DNA from: Deltaproteobacteria bacterium
Lineage (GTDB): Bacteria; Myxococcota_A; UBA796
Direction of reading: 5' to 3'
Assembly: GCA_002707085.1 (NCBI GenBank)
Contig: PALY01000104.1
Location: 17,633 to 31,080 of the forward strand
Length of the DNA stretch: 13,448 nucleotides
Positions 5,749 through 13,448 of this stretch are shown piece after piece. The position numbers were made by a program, and so were the translations under genes. The number at the start of each line of letters is the position of its first letter. The first letter of the stretch is position 1. A model generated the notes under the pieces. It saw nothing but the letters and a program-made list of their open reading frames with translations. It made no database searches and was not told the DNA's origin.

Positions 5749-8700
5749 TGGCATCTACTATGAAATGGGGCTTGGCTATGCGCGGACTTATTGCGGCATT
5801 GATGTGGACCTCTTCGGCGGCTTGGGCGGGTTCATCGTCTTCCGGTGAAGAGTGGCTCAGCATTACGGAAGCCGTAGAGCCGAACATCCTGTTTGTCGTG
5901 GACTTGTCGAACCACATGAAAGAGCCTTGTGCTTATGGTGGTGACTCGGATGTCGATGACTCTGACAATCCATGTATCGAAGACATCCAGACCGCAATCG
6001 ACAAACTCACCCAGCACTATGATTGGGCTCGATACGGTGTGGTTGGCACATCCCGTACAGAGAGTGACGATTCATTCACGAAGATAGCGCCGCTCGGTGT
6101 CTCGCATACAGAACTCAGTGAGGCCATCGAAGACCTCGACGACTACGTTGATTCGTACGACACAGACACGCGCAACTTGGCGGAAGTGTTGGAGTATGCC
6201 GCCTCCGAGTATTTCTCGAATACCGGAGAGGACGACGATGATGATGACGATGGTGACGGTTTTGCGGCCGACTGGAATCGCGCGCCGATTCAGTACCATT
6301 GCCAGGAAAACCACATCATTGTTCTGACGGGTCATATCCCTTGGGATGATGATCAGGTGGACTCCGACTACAAGGATTCGATCAGTACAGACCACAAGTG
6401 TGACACTGAAGGTGAGTCATCTTCGGACGAAGACTGTCTGTACGACAACGTTGCCCACCACCTTTGGGACAACGATTTCCGTTCTGACCTCTCCGGAACC
6501 AACAACATCCTTGTACACACTGTCTCCTTGGGAGTGGGTGGCTCTTCGCTTTCTGAATCCTTGTATGGAAACTCGTCGGACATGACCGATGGCGATGGAA
6601 TTTATTCCACGACTTCTGATGGCAGCGAAATCATGAGCGTGCTGATGTTTATGTTGAGGAACATCCGGTCGGGTTTCTACAGTCGTTCAACACCAGTAAT
6701 TACTGCCGATGGCGCCCATGTAATCTACAGCTATTACCAGCTGGGTGGCACACTCACGGGTGCTGGAGGGGCGGACGTGAACCCGCTCTCTGAAGGACAC
6801 GTTCGCGCCTATGAGATCGAAGATGATCCGACGGCGACGGGTTCGGATGGTGAAAGCAGCTACGGTGAAGTGTTGAGAAATGGTGATGAGGACATTGGCG
6901 GCGCCCTTTGGGATGCGGGTGAATTGCTCGTGAGTCGACTGGTCACCAGCGGTGAGACGAACCCAGAGAATCAAGATGGTTGGGGCCGTCGCGATATTTA
7001 TACGTTCTTTGAACCGGCAGTGAGTGTCATGAGCAGCGAGTCTGCGGATGACAAACGGCAAGGTCTTGACCGTCAGTTTGTTTTGGCTGTGTCGGGTTCT
7101 TCTTCGGTCATGGATGAGATCCTCGACACGGACACATCATCCGATGGAAGTCCTGCGGACGACTCCTATGATCTCAACCAAGACGACAGCATCGATTCAT
7201 ACGACCTTCAAATGCTTGTCGACTTTATTCGTGGTTGGCATCGTGCAGAGTACCGCTATTTGGGGATCAATAAGGGGTACTGGAAACTTCTTGATTCACC
7301 ACACTCTGTACCTTTGGTGGTGCAAAACAAGAACAACCTCTATTCAATGGACTCGACCTATCGAGAGTTCTTGGCAGGCTTAGAGGCTGAGGAATACCCT
7401 GACATGGTGTATGTCGCAGCCAACGATGGCTTGCTTCACGCCTTCTACTTGAAGGACGTAGGCGCTCCGCACGAAGACTTGGATGCGGATGAGCACTACG
7501 ATGAAGAAGCGGGTCGTGAAGCCTGGGCTTGGATGCCTGGCTACTTGCTGGAACGGGAGCATGATCAGGAGTGGGCAGGTCGCGCAATCGATATGCTTTT
7601 GTATGGGCGTACCTTCTTGTTTGATGGTTCTCCTGTATACGAAGACGTGTGGATCGACTCGAATGGAGACAACGAAAAATCCTGTGACTCCGTTCCTGAC
7701 GATTGTGAATGGCGGCGAGTCCTTGTGGTTCAACAAGGAAAGGGTGGACCGGTCACCTTGGCATTGGACATCACCGATCCGTTGAGTCCAGAGTTTCTAT
7801 GGGAACAGACGGATGAAACCGACACCACAGCCATGGGGTACACGGTCGGCCGTCCAGTGATCACCAACGTATACGACAACTCGGGGTCCGAACCGAAGGA
7901 CCGTTGGGTGGCGATGTGGGGTTCAGGCCGTGCGGTTCCTTACGGTAGAAATGCCGCATACTACAAGTCTTCAGAAGCCAACCTATACATGTGGCATGTG
8001 GGCGACACATACTTCAAGAGTGAATCGACATATGTGTACTCGGATCGGGGCGATAACGGACACCCTGAATCGAGTTTAGGCTCGGAAATCCAGTACGATT
8101 CTGACTCGCACTACGAGTACGGATACATCGCTGCAGCCCTCGCTGTGGTCGATACAGATTCTGATGGTGATGCGGACACCGTATATTTTCCCGTGACCAC
8201 GTCGTACCGGCCTACATCGGAAGATGGCGATGGCCCGGACACACCCAAGGACCCCGGAAGTACTTGGATGTACAAAGCCTGTATCGATACAGATGACCCC
8301 GACGACCTTGATTGGGTCGAGTTCTTTGACCCAGTAGATGACGGTGATTTAGAGCGACGCCCTGAAGTGTATTTTGCTGCGACGACATCGTGGCACACCG
8401 ACGGGCAGCTGGGAGTCTACTGGGGAACGGGTACCCCTTATGATCGGGATTACAGTTCACAGCCCGGATACTTTTTCGCAGTCAAGGATTCCAATCCGAA
8501 AAGCTGTGAGTCGTTTGATGTCAATCCCATTACCGATTGTGGTGACTCTGGAATTTATGAGTTGGATGCAGGAGAAGGGCTGACGGCCGATCCGATGGTG
8601 TACGCAGGCATTGTGTACTTCACCACTTGGGTTCCAGATGAGGACCGTTGTGAGGGGGGTACAGGACGGCTGTATGGTTTGGACTTTGAAGACTGTACAG

Positions 8701-8921
8701 AAGGTGTAGATACCAATGGTGATGGAGAGTTGGACTCCTCGGATGCCGATTATGTTGAGCATGAGGACCAGTACCTGTCTGCTGTTACCGTTACCGAGCA
8801 AGGGTCACTCCTGTACGGTACTTCCAATGTGGATGCCTCAGGAGATGCGGTCACCAGCATCGATATTGTGAACGATCCGTTCCTCGGCACGGCTGCGATG
8901 GCCTGGCTCGAAGTGTTCTGA
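5748..8921 (+). CDS. pilY1: PilY1-type pilus tip adhesin/assembly factor with calcium loops
   Basis: This 1057-residue protein starts with a Sec signal (MASTMKWGL to AWA27/G28). Residues about 46-290 look like the von Willebrand A-type domain of PilY1 (ILFVVDLSNHM; T141 in TRNLAEVL). The metal site is degraded: His56 replaces the third DxSxS Ser, and TGH (194-196) stands where TDG is usual. A run of seven Asp lies at 162-168. The C-terminal PilY1 propeller is clear from WKLLDSPHSVP (from 512), NDGLLHAF (559-566), DGSP (626) and the calcium motif DTDSDGDAD (802-810). Two further EF-hand/dockerin-like loops are DLNQDDSIDSYD (475-486) and DTNGDGELDSSD (988-999). The mature part has twelve cysteines. 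PilY1 caps the pilus and promotes extension and adhesion. ATG 5748 overlaps the pilX stop and has AAGG seven bases upstream; ATG 5745 and 5760 are alternatives. Confidence 0.92.
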   Translation: MASTMKWGLAMRGLIAALMWTSSAAWAGSSSSGEEWLSITEAVEPNILFVVDLSNHMKEPCAYGGDSDVDDSDNPCIEDIQTAIDKLTQHYDWARYGVVGTSRTESDDSFTKIAPLGVSHTELSEAIEDLDDYVDSYDTDTRNLAEVLEYAASEYFSNTGEDDDDDDDGDGFAADWNRAPIQYHCQENHIIVLTGHIPWDDDQVDSDYKDSISTDHKCDTEGESSSDEDCLYDNVAHHLWDNDFRSDLSGTNNILVHTVSLGVGGSSLSESLYGNSSDMTDGDGIYSTTSDGSEIMSVLMFMLRNIRSGFYSRSTPVITADGAHVIYSYYQLGGTLTGAGGADVNPLSEGHVRAYEIEDDPTATGSDGESSYGEVLRNGDEDIGGALWDAGELLVSRLVTSGETNPENQDGWGRRDIYTFFEPAVSVMSSESADDKRQGLDRQFVLAVSGSSSVMDEILDTDTSSDGSPADDSYDLNQDDSIDSYDLQMLVDFIRGWHRAEYRYLGINKGYWKLLDSPHSVPLVVQNKNNLYSMDSTYREFLAGLEAEEYPDMVYVAANDGLLHAFYLKDVGAPHEDLDADEHYDEEAGREAWAWMPGYLLEREHDQEWAGRAIDMLLYGRTFLFDGSPVYEDVWIDSNGDNEKSCDSVPDDCEWRRVLVVQQGKGGPVTLALDITDPLSPEFLWEQTDETDTTAMGYTVGRPVITNVYDNSGSEPKDRWVAMWGSGRAVPYGRNAAYYKSSEANLYMWHVGDTYFKSESTYVYSDRGDNGHPESSLGSEIQYDSDSHYEYGYIAAALAVVDTDSDGDADTVYFPVTTSYRPTSEDGDGPDTPKDPGSTWMYKACIDTDDPDDLDWVEFFDPVDDGDLERRPEVYFAATTSWHTDGQLGVYWGTGTPYDRDYSSQPGYFFAVKDSNPKSCESFDVNPITDCGDSGIYELDAGEGLTADPMVYAGIVYFTTWVPDEDRCEGGTGRLYGLDFEDCTEGVDTNGDGELDSSDADYVEHEDQYLSAVTVTEQGSLLYGTSNVDASGDAVTSIDIVNDPFLGTAAMAWLEVF

Positions 8922-8934
8922 TCTTTATATTCAC

Positions 8935-10257
8935 TTGAACACTTCTTCTCTCCCTTCGGTGGATTTGCGTCACTTGGTGACCTTGGCTGTGCCTGCAGCC
9001 ATTTCCATGCTGTTGAACAACGCGTTTCGTGTCATCGATCAGTATGCAGTTCAACATTTGGGCGTCGATGCTTCTGCCGCAATCGGTTCGACCACCTTTG
9101 TGTTGATATCTGTATTGGCATTCTTTTACCTTGTGTCTTCGGGTGCCGGTCCTTTGTTCGCCCGTGCCACCGGGGGAAATGATCGCTCTCTTCAGCAGAG
9201 GGTCGTCGGCAATACACTCATGGGGTCTCTCGGCCTCGGTATATTAATTTGGACGTTGGTGGGCATAGGCAGTGCCGACATTGCATCGTGGGTGGGCCTG
9301 AGCGGTAATGCATCCACGGAAGCGGTTGCATACCTTTCGGCACTGGCCATCTATGGGTTGCCATTGGCCTTTGCGCCCACGCTCGACGCCATTTTCATTG
9401 CCCAAGGCAGAACCACTTTGGTGATGGCTCTTCAAGCCATTGCCACACTGCTCAATATTGTTCTCAACCCATGGCTAATCTATGAATGCGGAATGGGAAT
9501 AGAGGGTGCAGCTCTGGCGACCGGCATCAGTCGTGGGGTGGTGGTAGTCATCGCGTTGGTCTTGTTGTTCCGCGATGTTCGTCCTGAGAGAACAGATTTT
9601 ATCTTTGATGACACGATTATTCGCGTGTTGAAAGTGGGTTGGCCCGTGTGCTGTGGCACTTTGGCCTACTCGGGGGTGTATTGGGCGCTTTTATCTTGGG
9701 TCATCGGTCCACTCGGGACATCTGTTGTAGCGGCGCTGGGAGTGGGCTTCAACGCACTGGAAGGGTTTACGTGGCCCATTTACTGGGGCTTTTCGATGGC
9801 GGTTGCCAGTTTGGTTGGACGTCAACTGGGCGCTGGAGACAAGGATGGAGCAGTGCGCACGTACCGTTTGGCATTTCCTGTGATGTCGGGCATTGGTTTG
9901 ACCGCCGGAATGGTCTTTTGGTTCGCTGGAGAAACCCTGAGTGGGTTCTTTACCAAAGACCCTGAAGTGTTGGTTCAGGCAACGCTGTATGCTCAAATCT
10001 TGGCATGGTCTCAAGTCTTTGTGGCATTGGAAGCGCTCAGTGAGGGTGTTTTGGAAGGTGCGGGGGAAACCAAACCATTGATGTTTTGGTCTGTGGGAAT
10101 CAATTTGGTTCGTGTGCCGCTGGGATGGTGGTTTGCGCTGCTATTGGGCATGGGCCCTGCGGGGGTATGGTGGGCCATCACGGTTACCACAGTCATCAAG
10201 TGTGCCGGTAAGTGGTATTTGGTTTTACGGAGGCGCTGGCTTGACCTTGCTATTTGA
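8935..10257 (+). CDS. MATE-family multidrug/solute efflux transporter
   Basis: This hydrophobic protein of about 440 residues has roughly twelve membrane-spanning stretches in two similar halves, the size and layout of MATE (NorM/DinF-like) exporters. Family-like features are an N-terminal LVTLAVPAAISMLLNN helix, an Asp in FRVIDQYAV (TM1), and SGAGPLFARATGGND after TM2. Each half has a helix ending in a Pro-rich turn (YGLPLAFAPTLD). MATE proteins export cations, drugs or metabolites by proton or sodium antiport; the substrate is not readable here. The start is uncertain. TTG 8935 is used because no ATG lies nearby, and GTG 8959 or TTG 8965 are alternatives; none has a clear Shine-Dalgarno. 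It begins 13 bases after pilY1 and probably shares its transcript, but no pilus function is known for the family. Confidence 0.85.
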   Translation: MNTSSLPSVDLRHLVTLAVPAAISMLLNNAFRVIDQYAVQHLGVDASAAIGSTTFVLISVLAFFYLVSSGAGPLFARATGGNDRSLQQRVVGNTLMGSLGLGILIWTLVGIGSADIASWVGLSGNASTEAVAYLSALAIYGLPLAFAPTLDAIFIAQGRTTLVMALQAIATLLNIVLNPWLIYECGMGIEGAALATGISRGVVVVIALVLLFRDVRPERTDFIFDDTIIRVLKVGWPVCCGTLAYSGVYWALLSWVIGPLGTSVVAALGVGFNALEGFTWPIYWGFSMAVASLVGRQLGAGDKDGAVRTYRLAFPVMSGIGLTAGMVFWFAGETLSGFFTKDPEVLVQATLYAQILAWSQVFVALEALSEGVLEGAGETKPLMFWSVGINLVRVPLGWWFALLLGMGPAGVWWAITVTTVIKCAGKWYLVLRRRWLDLAI

Positions 10258-10270
10258 TACTCTCCAGTCC

Positions 10271-12367
10271 ATGCGCAGCCTTCTATTGAGCCTTGGTTTT
10301 GGAGTTTTGTTTGGGACGGATGTTTTCGCCCAAGACCGTGGGTATGTTGGGATTCTGTATACGGACCAACCGGAAGGCAAGATCATCACGAAGGTCCATG
10401 CCGGTGGAGAAGCGGAAAAGGCCGGTTTGAGAGCTGGCGACCTAATTGTCAGCATAGACGGCGTTCGCTTGGCCGACACTGATGATGCGCCCGCATTGCG
10501 GGGAGACAAAGGTTCGGCGGTTCAAGTGGGCATCGTTCGCTCTTTGTCTCGTGTCGAGGAAGAAATCGAAATCAATCGTGGTGAGCGACCGAAGAAAATT
10601 ACTGAACTCAATCGGTTTCCCAAGTCGGTCGCTCGTTTTGCAGCTGCCCTGAAAGAAGGGAAGCCAGGTCCAGTCAAGAAGGCGACCAAAGCGCTTATCG
10701 AAGACAATTTCGCGGACCAAGATCCGGGTGAAGCCATGGATAGGTTCTTGCTGCGTGCGGCTCGATATCGAAAGCGTGCCGCTCGGGCTGCATTGGCGGA
10801 ATTGATGACCGTTGAGCGCTCAGAACCGGGGTTTTCATACCGGGTAGGCGAAGCATTATTCTATCTGGACAGGCATGTAGAAGCTGCAGTCTATTTGAAA
10901 GATGCGCTGGATGGTTTGCCTCAGGATCGGGCGATGCAGTTGGGTATTCACCATCGTGTTCAAGAGATGCTTGCGAAGTCTCTCTGGGATTCTGGAAAGA
11001 AACAAGAAGCCATCGATCTAACCCGCAAAATCGTCAACTTTGCCGAAAAGCCACAGCTTGTAGGGTGGATCGGTATGGCTGAGCCAACCCCACATGAAGA
11101 GCTTCGTATCGAACTACCACCGGAGGAAGACTTTGAACTCTCGTTGTTCGATGGAACCAAGTGGAGATTGTCGGACCACAAAGGGAAGCCTGTTGTGTTG
11201 GTCTTCTGGGCGAGTTGGTGTGGCCCATGCAAGCGAGAAATCCCTGAGATCATAGAGCTTCGGAAGGCGCGTCCGGATTGGCCAGTTGAGATTGTAGCGT
11301 TGAGTATCGACAAGGCTTCAGCTGAGCAGAAAGCCATCGAAATGTTGGACAAGTGGAAGGTCAATTTTCCCGCAGCACGTATCGGCCCTTCGTCGGCTTT
11401 AACTCAGGCCGATAGATTCAACGTGGAAGGGGTTCCGTCCATTCGTATTATCGGACCCAGTGGTGGAATGCGGGTAGCCAGTCAGGGCTACAGCTCGCGA
11501 AGCGTCGCTAAACTGGAGCGAAAAGTGGATGCATTGTTGAGTGAGTCCACAGAAGTAGAGAAAGGGTTTCCTTTTGGTCGAATATGGACTTCGGGGACGG
11601 CGAAGGTTCGTTCGATTGTAGCCATCGATGATGTTCATGGCATCTCTGCAGCAGAGGGTTTGGTGGCATTGGGTATCCGTGGGACGGATAGTGTCTTGGC
11701 CCCGGTTCAAAATGGTGCAGTTCAGGGTGGAGTTGTGGCTTTCCGTGAGAAGGAAAAGGTTGGTTCCCAACACGTGGTTGTGTTCGATGGTGACCCGGTA
11801 TCTGCTGGAAGTAGGTGGATACGCACGAGCAAAGAGGCCGGCGAAAATTGGTTTGTGACGACGCCGTCGCCGATTCGAAGTATGGTCGCCAGTGGTGAAC
11901 AGCTTTGGGTTGCAATGAATGAAGGTCTGGTGGTGTTGGACACCAATGGACAAGTAATCCACAACTTGGACGTAACGGTGCTAGACTTAGCACAAGCACA
12001 AGAAGGGGTTTGGGCAGTTGATGGAGCTGAACGGATGCGAATTGGTCCAGAGGGAACGGCATTGATGCGTGACCAAGCAGAGAACTCCAGTCAGATCGCG
12101 TCCGATGGAACGTGGGTGTCGGGCCCTGTGGTTGATCTTTTTGTGGGACGTTTTGGCCCAGAAGGTGAGGCGCGGACCATCGGTGTCCGTGCAGATGGCA
12201 CGATAGTCGGACTGTCAGGAGAGAATCGTGCTGCTCTTCGGATATCGATAGATGGAGACGATGGACCATCGATCGCGATTTCGGACCTAGATGGTGATGG
12301 TCGAGATGAACTGTTGGTGAGTAGCTGGGGGCGCGGTGTCGCCACCATAGAATTGGAGCTTCCTTGA
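10271..12367 (+). CDS. Secreted PDZ - helical repeat - TlpA-like thioredoxin - propeller protein
   Basis: From ATG 10271 the protein has 698 residues. A signal peptide ends at VFA20/QDRG. A PDZ domain (about 24-103) contains the GEAEKAGLRAGDLIVSIDG core. A helical, TPR-like region covers about 115-262. A TlpA/AhpC-type thioredoxin domain (about 282-424) has VFWASWCGPC with C317 and C320 and the cis-proline P389 in EGVPS. Residues about 435-698 look like a beta-propeller of short strands and end with the FG-GAP/VCBS-like loop DLDGDGRDE (672-680). C317 and C320 are the only cysteines, so it can act as a dithiol-disulfide oxidoreductase in the periplasm, with PDZ and propeller likely choosing partners. 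Its substrate is unknown. It starts 13 bases after the MATE gene, without an obvious ribosome-binding site. An upstream extension of the frame lies inside the MATE gene and would bury the signal peptide, so it is rejected. Confidence 0.85.
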   Translation: MRSLLLSLGFGVLFGTDVFAQDRGYVGILYTDQPEGKIITKVHAGGEAEKAGLRAGDLIVSIDGVRLADTDDAPALRGDKGSAVQVGIVRSLSRVEEEIEINRGERPKKITELNRFPKSVARFAAALKEGKPGPVKKATKALIEDNFADQDPGEAMDRFLLRAARYRKRAARAALAELMTVERSEPGFSYRVGEALFYLDRHVEAAVYLKDALDGLPQDRAMQLGIHHRVQEMLAKSLWDSGKKQEAIDLTRKIVNFAEKPQLVGWIGMAEPTPHEELRIELPPEEDFELSLFDGTKWRLSDHKGKPVVLVFWASWCGPCKREIPEIIELRKARPDWPVEIVALSIDKASAEQKAIEMLDKWKVNFPAARIGPSSALTQADRFNVEGVPSIRIIGPSGGMRVASQGYSSRSVAKLERKVDALLSESTEVEKGFPFGRIWTSGTAKVRSIVAIDDVHGISAAEGLVALGIRGTDSVLAPVQNGAVQGGVVAFREKEKVGSQHVVVFDGDPVSAGSRWIRTSKEAGENWFVTTPSPIRSMVASGEQLWVAMNEGLVVLDTNGQVIHNLDVTVLDLAQAQEGVWAVDGAERMRIGPEGTALMRDQAENSSQIASDGTWVSGPVVDLFVGRFGPEGEARTIGVRADGTIVGLSGENRAALRISIDGDDGPSIAISDLDGDGRDELLVSSWGRGVATIELELP

Positions 12368-13448
12368 TGGATAGTACAGATGCAGTCGCTGCTTTGGCGA
12401 CCAAAGACATTGCCGCTCGTGCGGCTGGCGCCCGAGCATTATCGTTGATTGGCACGGTTGAACATTTAGAAAGGCTTGCCGAAGTTGCGGGTGGTGATCC
12501 ATCACCCGGGGTTCGTTTGAGTGCTGCGGCTGCAGCCGCAGACATCCTTTCTCGTGTGCGAACGGGGTCTTCGCGTGATGCCTTAAATGAAGATCAGCGT
12601 ATTGTATTTTTGAATTTATACCGGAAGGTAGACCCAGCCTTGAATGCTGGAGTGTTCCCGGTGTTTGCGTGTTTGGATTGTCCGGGAAGCTTTGAAGTCA
12701 TTGCTGGGGGACTACGAGATCCTCGTGGAGACATTCGTTTGGGAGCAGCCGTAGGCCTGATGCGCCTTTGTAGCAGCGCTTCTGCTGCGGACGACAAAGT
12801 GCTGGAAGAACAGGTCGTTTCTCTGTTGGCGGATACCCGGCATAAGCCGGATGCTATTGCACAGATCGCAAGAGTATGTGCGGCCGTGGGGTATCAATCT
12901 GCAGTGGAAATCATTCGCTGTCTTCGACTCACAGGGAATCATGCCGAAGTGGTTCATGAGTCACTCGGTATTTTGGATGGCGCAATGCACCCACTTTCGG
13001 GTGTTTGGTTCAGTGACGGGCGGGATGCGGGAGAAACAAACCCAGACTCACCAAAAGGTTTTGCCATTATTGGATTCCAGGGCCGAGATGTCGTTCAGCA
13101 TGAAGGAAAGGGTTGGAAATCAAAGCGGATGCCCAAGAATGTTCGTCGCATGTTTATTCGACGACCAGGCGAGGCAGAGGCAAAGCCGGCATTTCAGTTC
13201 GGTGGTCGTACATTCTACTTTGGTCTGGGCCAGGCGGTCGATGCGTTGTGTCAGCCCGATTGGGCGTCGATCACAGACAGTCCGAGCAGCAAGGCGTGTG
13301 ATGTGGCCATGGACCTGATTGGTTCAATGCTGGAAGAAAGCTCGGAGTCTCACCGGGTGTTGGCCATTCTGGCTGCTGATTCTGGACAGGTAGAGCTTGC
13401 GCAGGCGGCCCTGTCTTCCGCGATTTCAGGTACGAAGACGCCAGTAGA
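12367..13448 (+). CDS. HEAT-repeat protein (runs off right edge)
   Basis: ATG 12367 overlaps the stop of the preceding gene (TGATG). The frame stays open for 360 codons to the window edge, so the C-terminus is missing. There is no signal peptide, which suggests a cytoplasmic protein. Residues 13-64 (AARAAGARALSLIGTVEHL and GVRLSAAAAAADIL) and 106-135 (DPRGDIRLGAAVGLMRL) have the paired-helix HEAT pattern with the usual Asp-Pro, Arg and Ala-rich helices. Further helical pairs lie at 145-205 and 305-355. A different stretch at about 206-300, rich in Gly, Arg and aromatic residues and probably beta, interrupts the repeats. HEAT proteins are scaffolds, and no enzymatic motif is visible. Its function and any link to the pilus genes are unknown. 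Translational coupling to the PDZ-thioredoxin gene suggests the two belong together. Confidence 0.75.
   Translation, partial: MDSTDAVAALATKDIAARAAGARALSLIGTVEHLERLAEVAGGDPSPGVRLSAAAAAADILSRVRTGSSRDALNEDQRIVFLNLYRKVDPALNAGVFPVFACLDCPGSFEVIAGGLRDPRGDIRLGAAVGLMRLCSSASAADDKVLEEQVVSLLADTRHKPDAIAQIARVCAAVGYQSAVEIIRCLRLTGNHAEVVHESLGILDGAMHPLSGVWFSDGRDAGETNPDSPKGFAIIGFQGRDVVQHEGKGWKSKRMPKNVRRMFIRRPGEAEAKPAFQFGGRTFYFGLGQAVDALCQPDWASITDSPSSKACDVAMDLIGSMLEESSESHRVLAILAADSGQVELAQAALSSAISGTKTPV

Noticed and set aside
6231..6262. GAC/GAT-rich tract in pilY1 considered as a DNA repeat element
   Set aside because: It is simply an in-frame Asp run using mixed GAC and GAT codons inside an acidic protein.
10112..10270. 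Upstream extension of the PDZ-thioredoxin frame
   Set aside because: It overlaps the 3-prime end of the MATE gene out of frame and would place 53 odd residues before an excellent signal peptide beginning at ATG 10271.
11508..12545. Minus-strand open frame of 345 codons
   Set aside because: It is antisense to the PDZ-thioredoxin propeller region and the HEAT start. Its composition (His, Pro, Ser, Gln-rich) is typical of a shadow frame, and it shows no domain pattern.
1..13448. tRNA, rRNA, CRISPR arrays, insertion sequences, attachment sites or phage genes
   Set aside because: None seen: no regularly spaced repeats, transposase-like frames or terminal repeats. Genes are packed with very short gaps, so the region looks like ordinary chromosome.

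Overview
The window carries a type IVa pilus priming locus: a sigma54-type response regulator, a TPR lipoprotein, four minor pilins and PilY1. A MATE-type transporter, a secreted PDZ-thioredoxin-propeller protein and a HEAT-repeat protein follow. The set and order resemble pilR-fimTU-pilVWXY1 of gammaproteobacteria and the minor-pilin/pilY1 clusters of Myxococcota and related former Deltaproteobacteria. Moderate GC, Asp-rich calcium-loop secreted proteins, a sigma54 activator, TPR/HEAT proteins and a large periplasmic multidomain protein suggest a Gram-negative, deltaproteobacteria-like organism (Myxococcota, Bradymonadota or a relative). That placement is inference; the sequence contains no taxonomic marker gene.

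Layout. Bases 1-584 (minus strand) hold the N-terminal two thirds or less of a GT4-type glycosyltransferase that runs off the left edge. A 50-base divergent gap follows. Everything to the right is on the plus strand. The NtrC/PilR-like regulator (635-2023) overlaps by four bases a TPR lipoprotein (2020-2826). A roughly 90-base gap then holds a 19-base perfect palindrome, a second imperfect dyad and a good GG-N10-GC sigma54 promoter candidate. From it run fimT/gspH-like (2917-3609), pilV (3606-4148), pilW (4148-5197), pilX (5194-5748) and pilY1 (5748-8921), each joined to the next by an ATGA, GTGA or TGATG overlap. The MATE gene (8935-10257) and the PDZ-TlpA-propeller gene (10271-12367) follow after 13-base gaps. 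The HEAT gene (12367 to the right edge) again overlaps by one base. No transcription terminator was found anywhere in 635-13448.

How it may work together. The family knowledge is that minor pilins FimT/U, V, W and X with PilY1 form the priming tip complex of the type IVa pilus. PilR-type proteins activate sigma54 promoters, and TPR lipoproteins of the PilF/Tgl type help assemble the PilQ secretin. My inference is that the regulator drives the minor-pilin operon from the sigma54 promoter near 2891-2906, possibly through the palindrome centred about 85 bases upstream of the predicted start. All five exported pilus proteins have an even number of cysteines, and the downstream secreted protein has a WCGPC thioredoxin site as its only two cysteines, so a disulfide-handling link is conceivable but unproven. 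No cognate sensor kinase (pilS), major pilin, pilE/pilY2 or pilus motor gene lies in the window.
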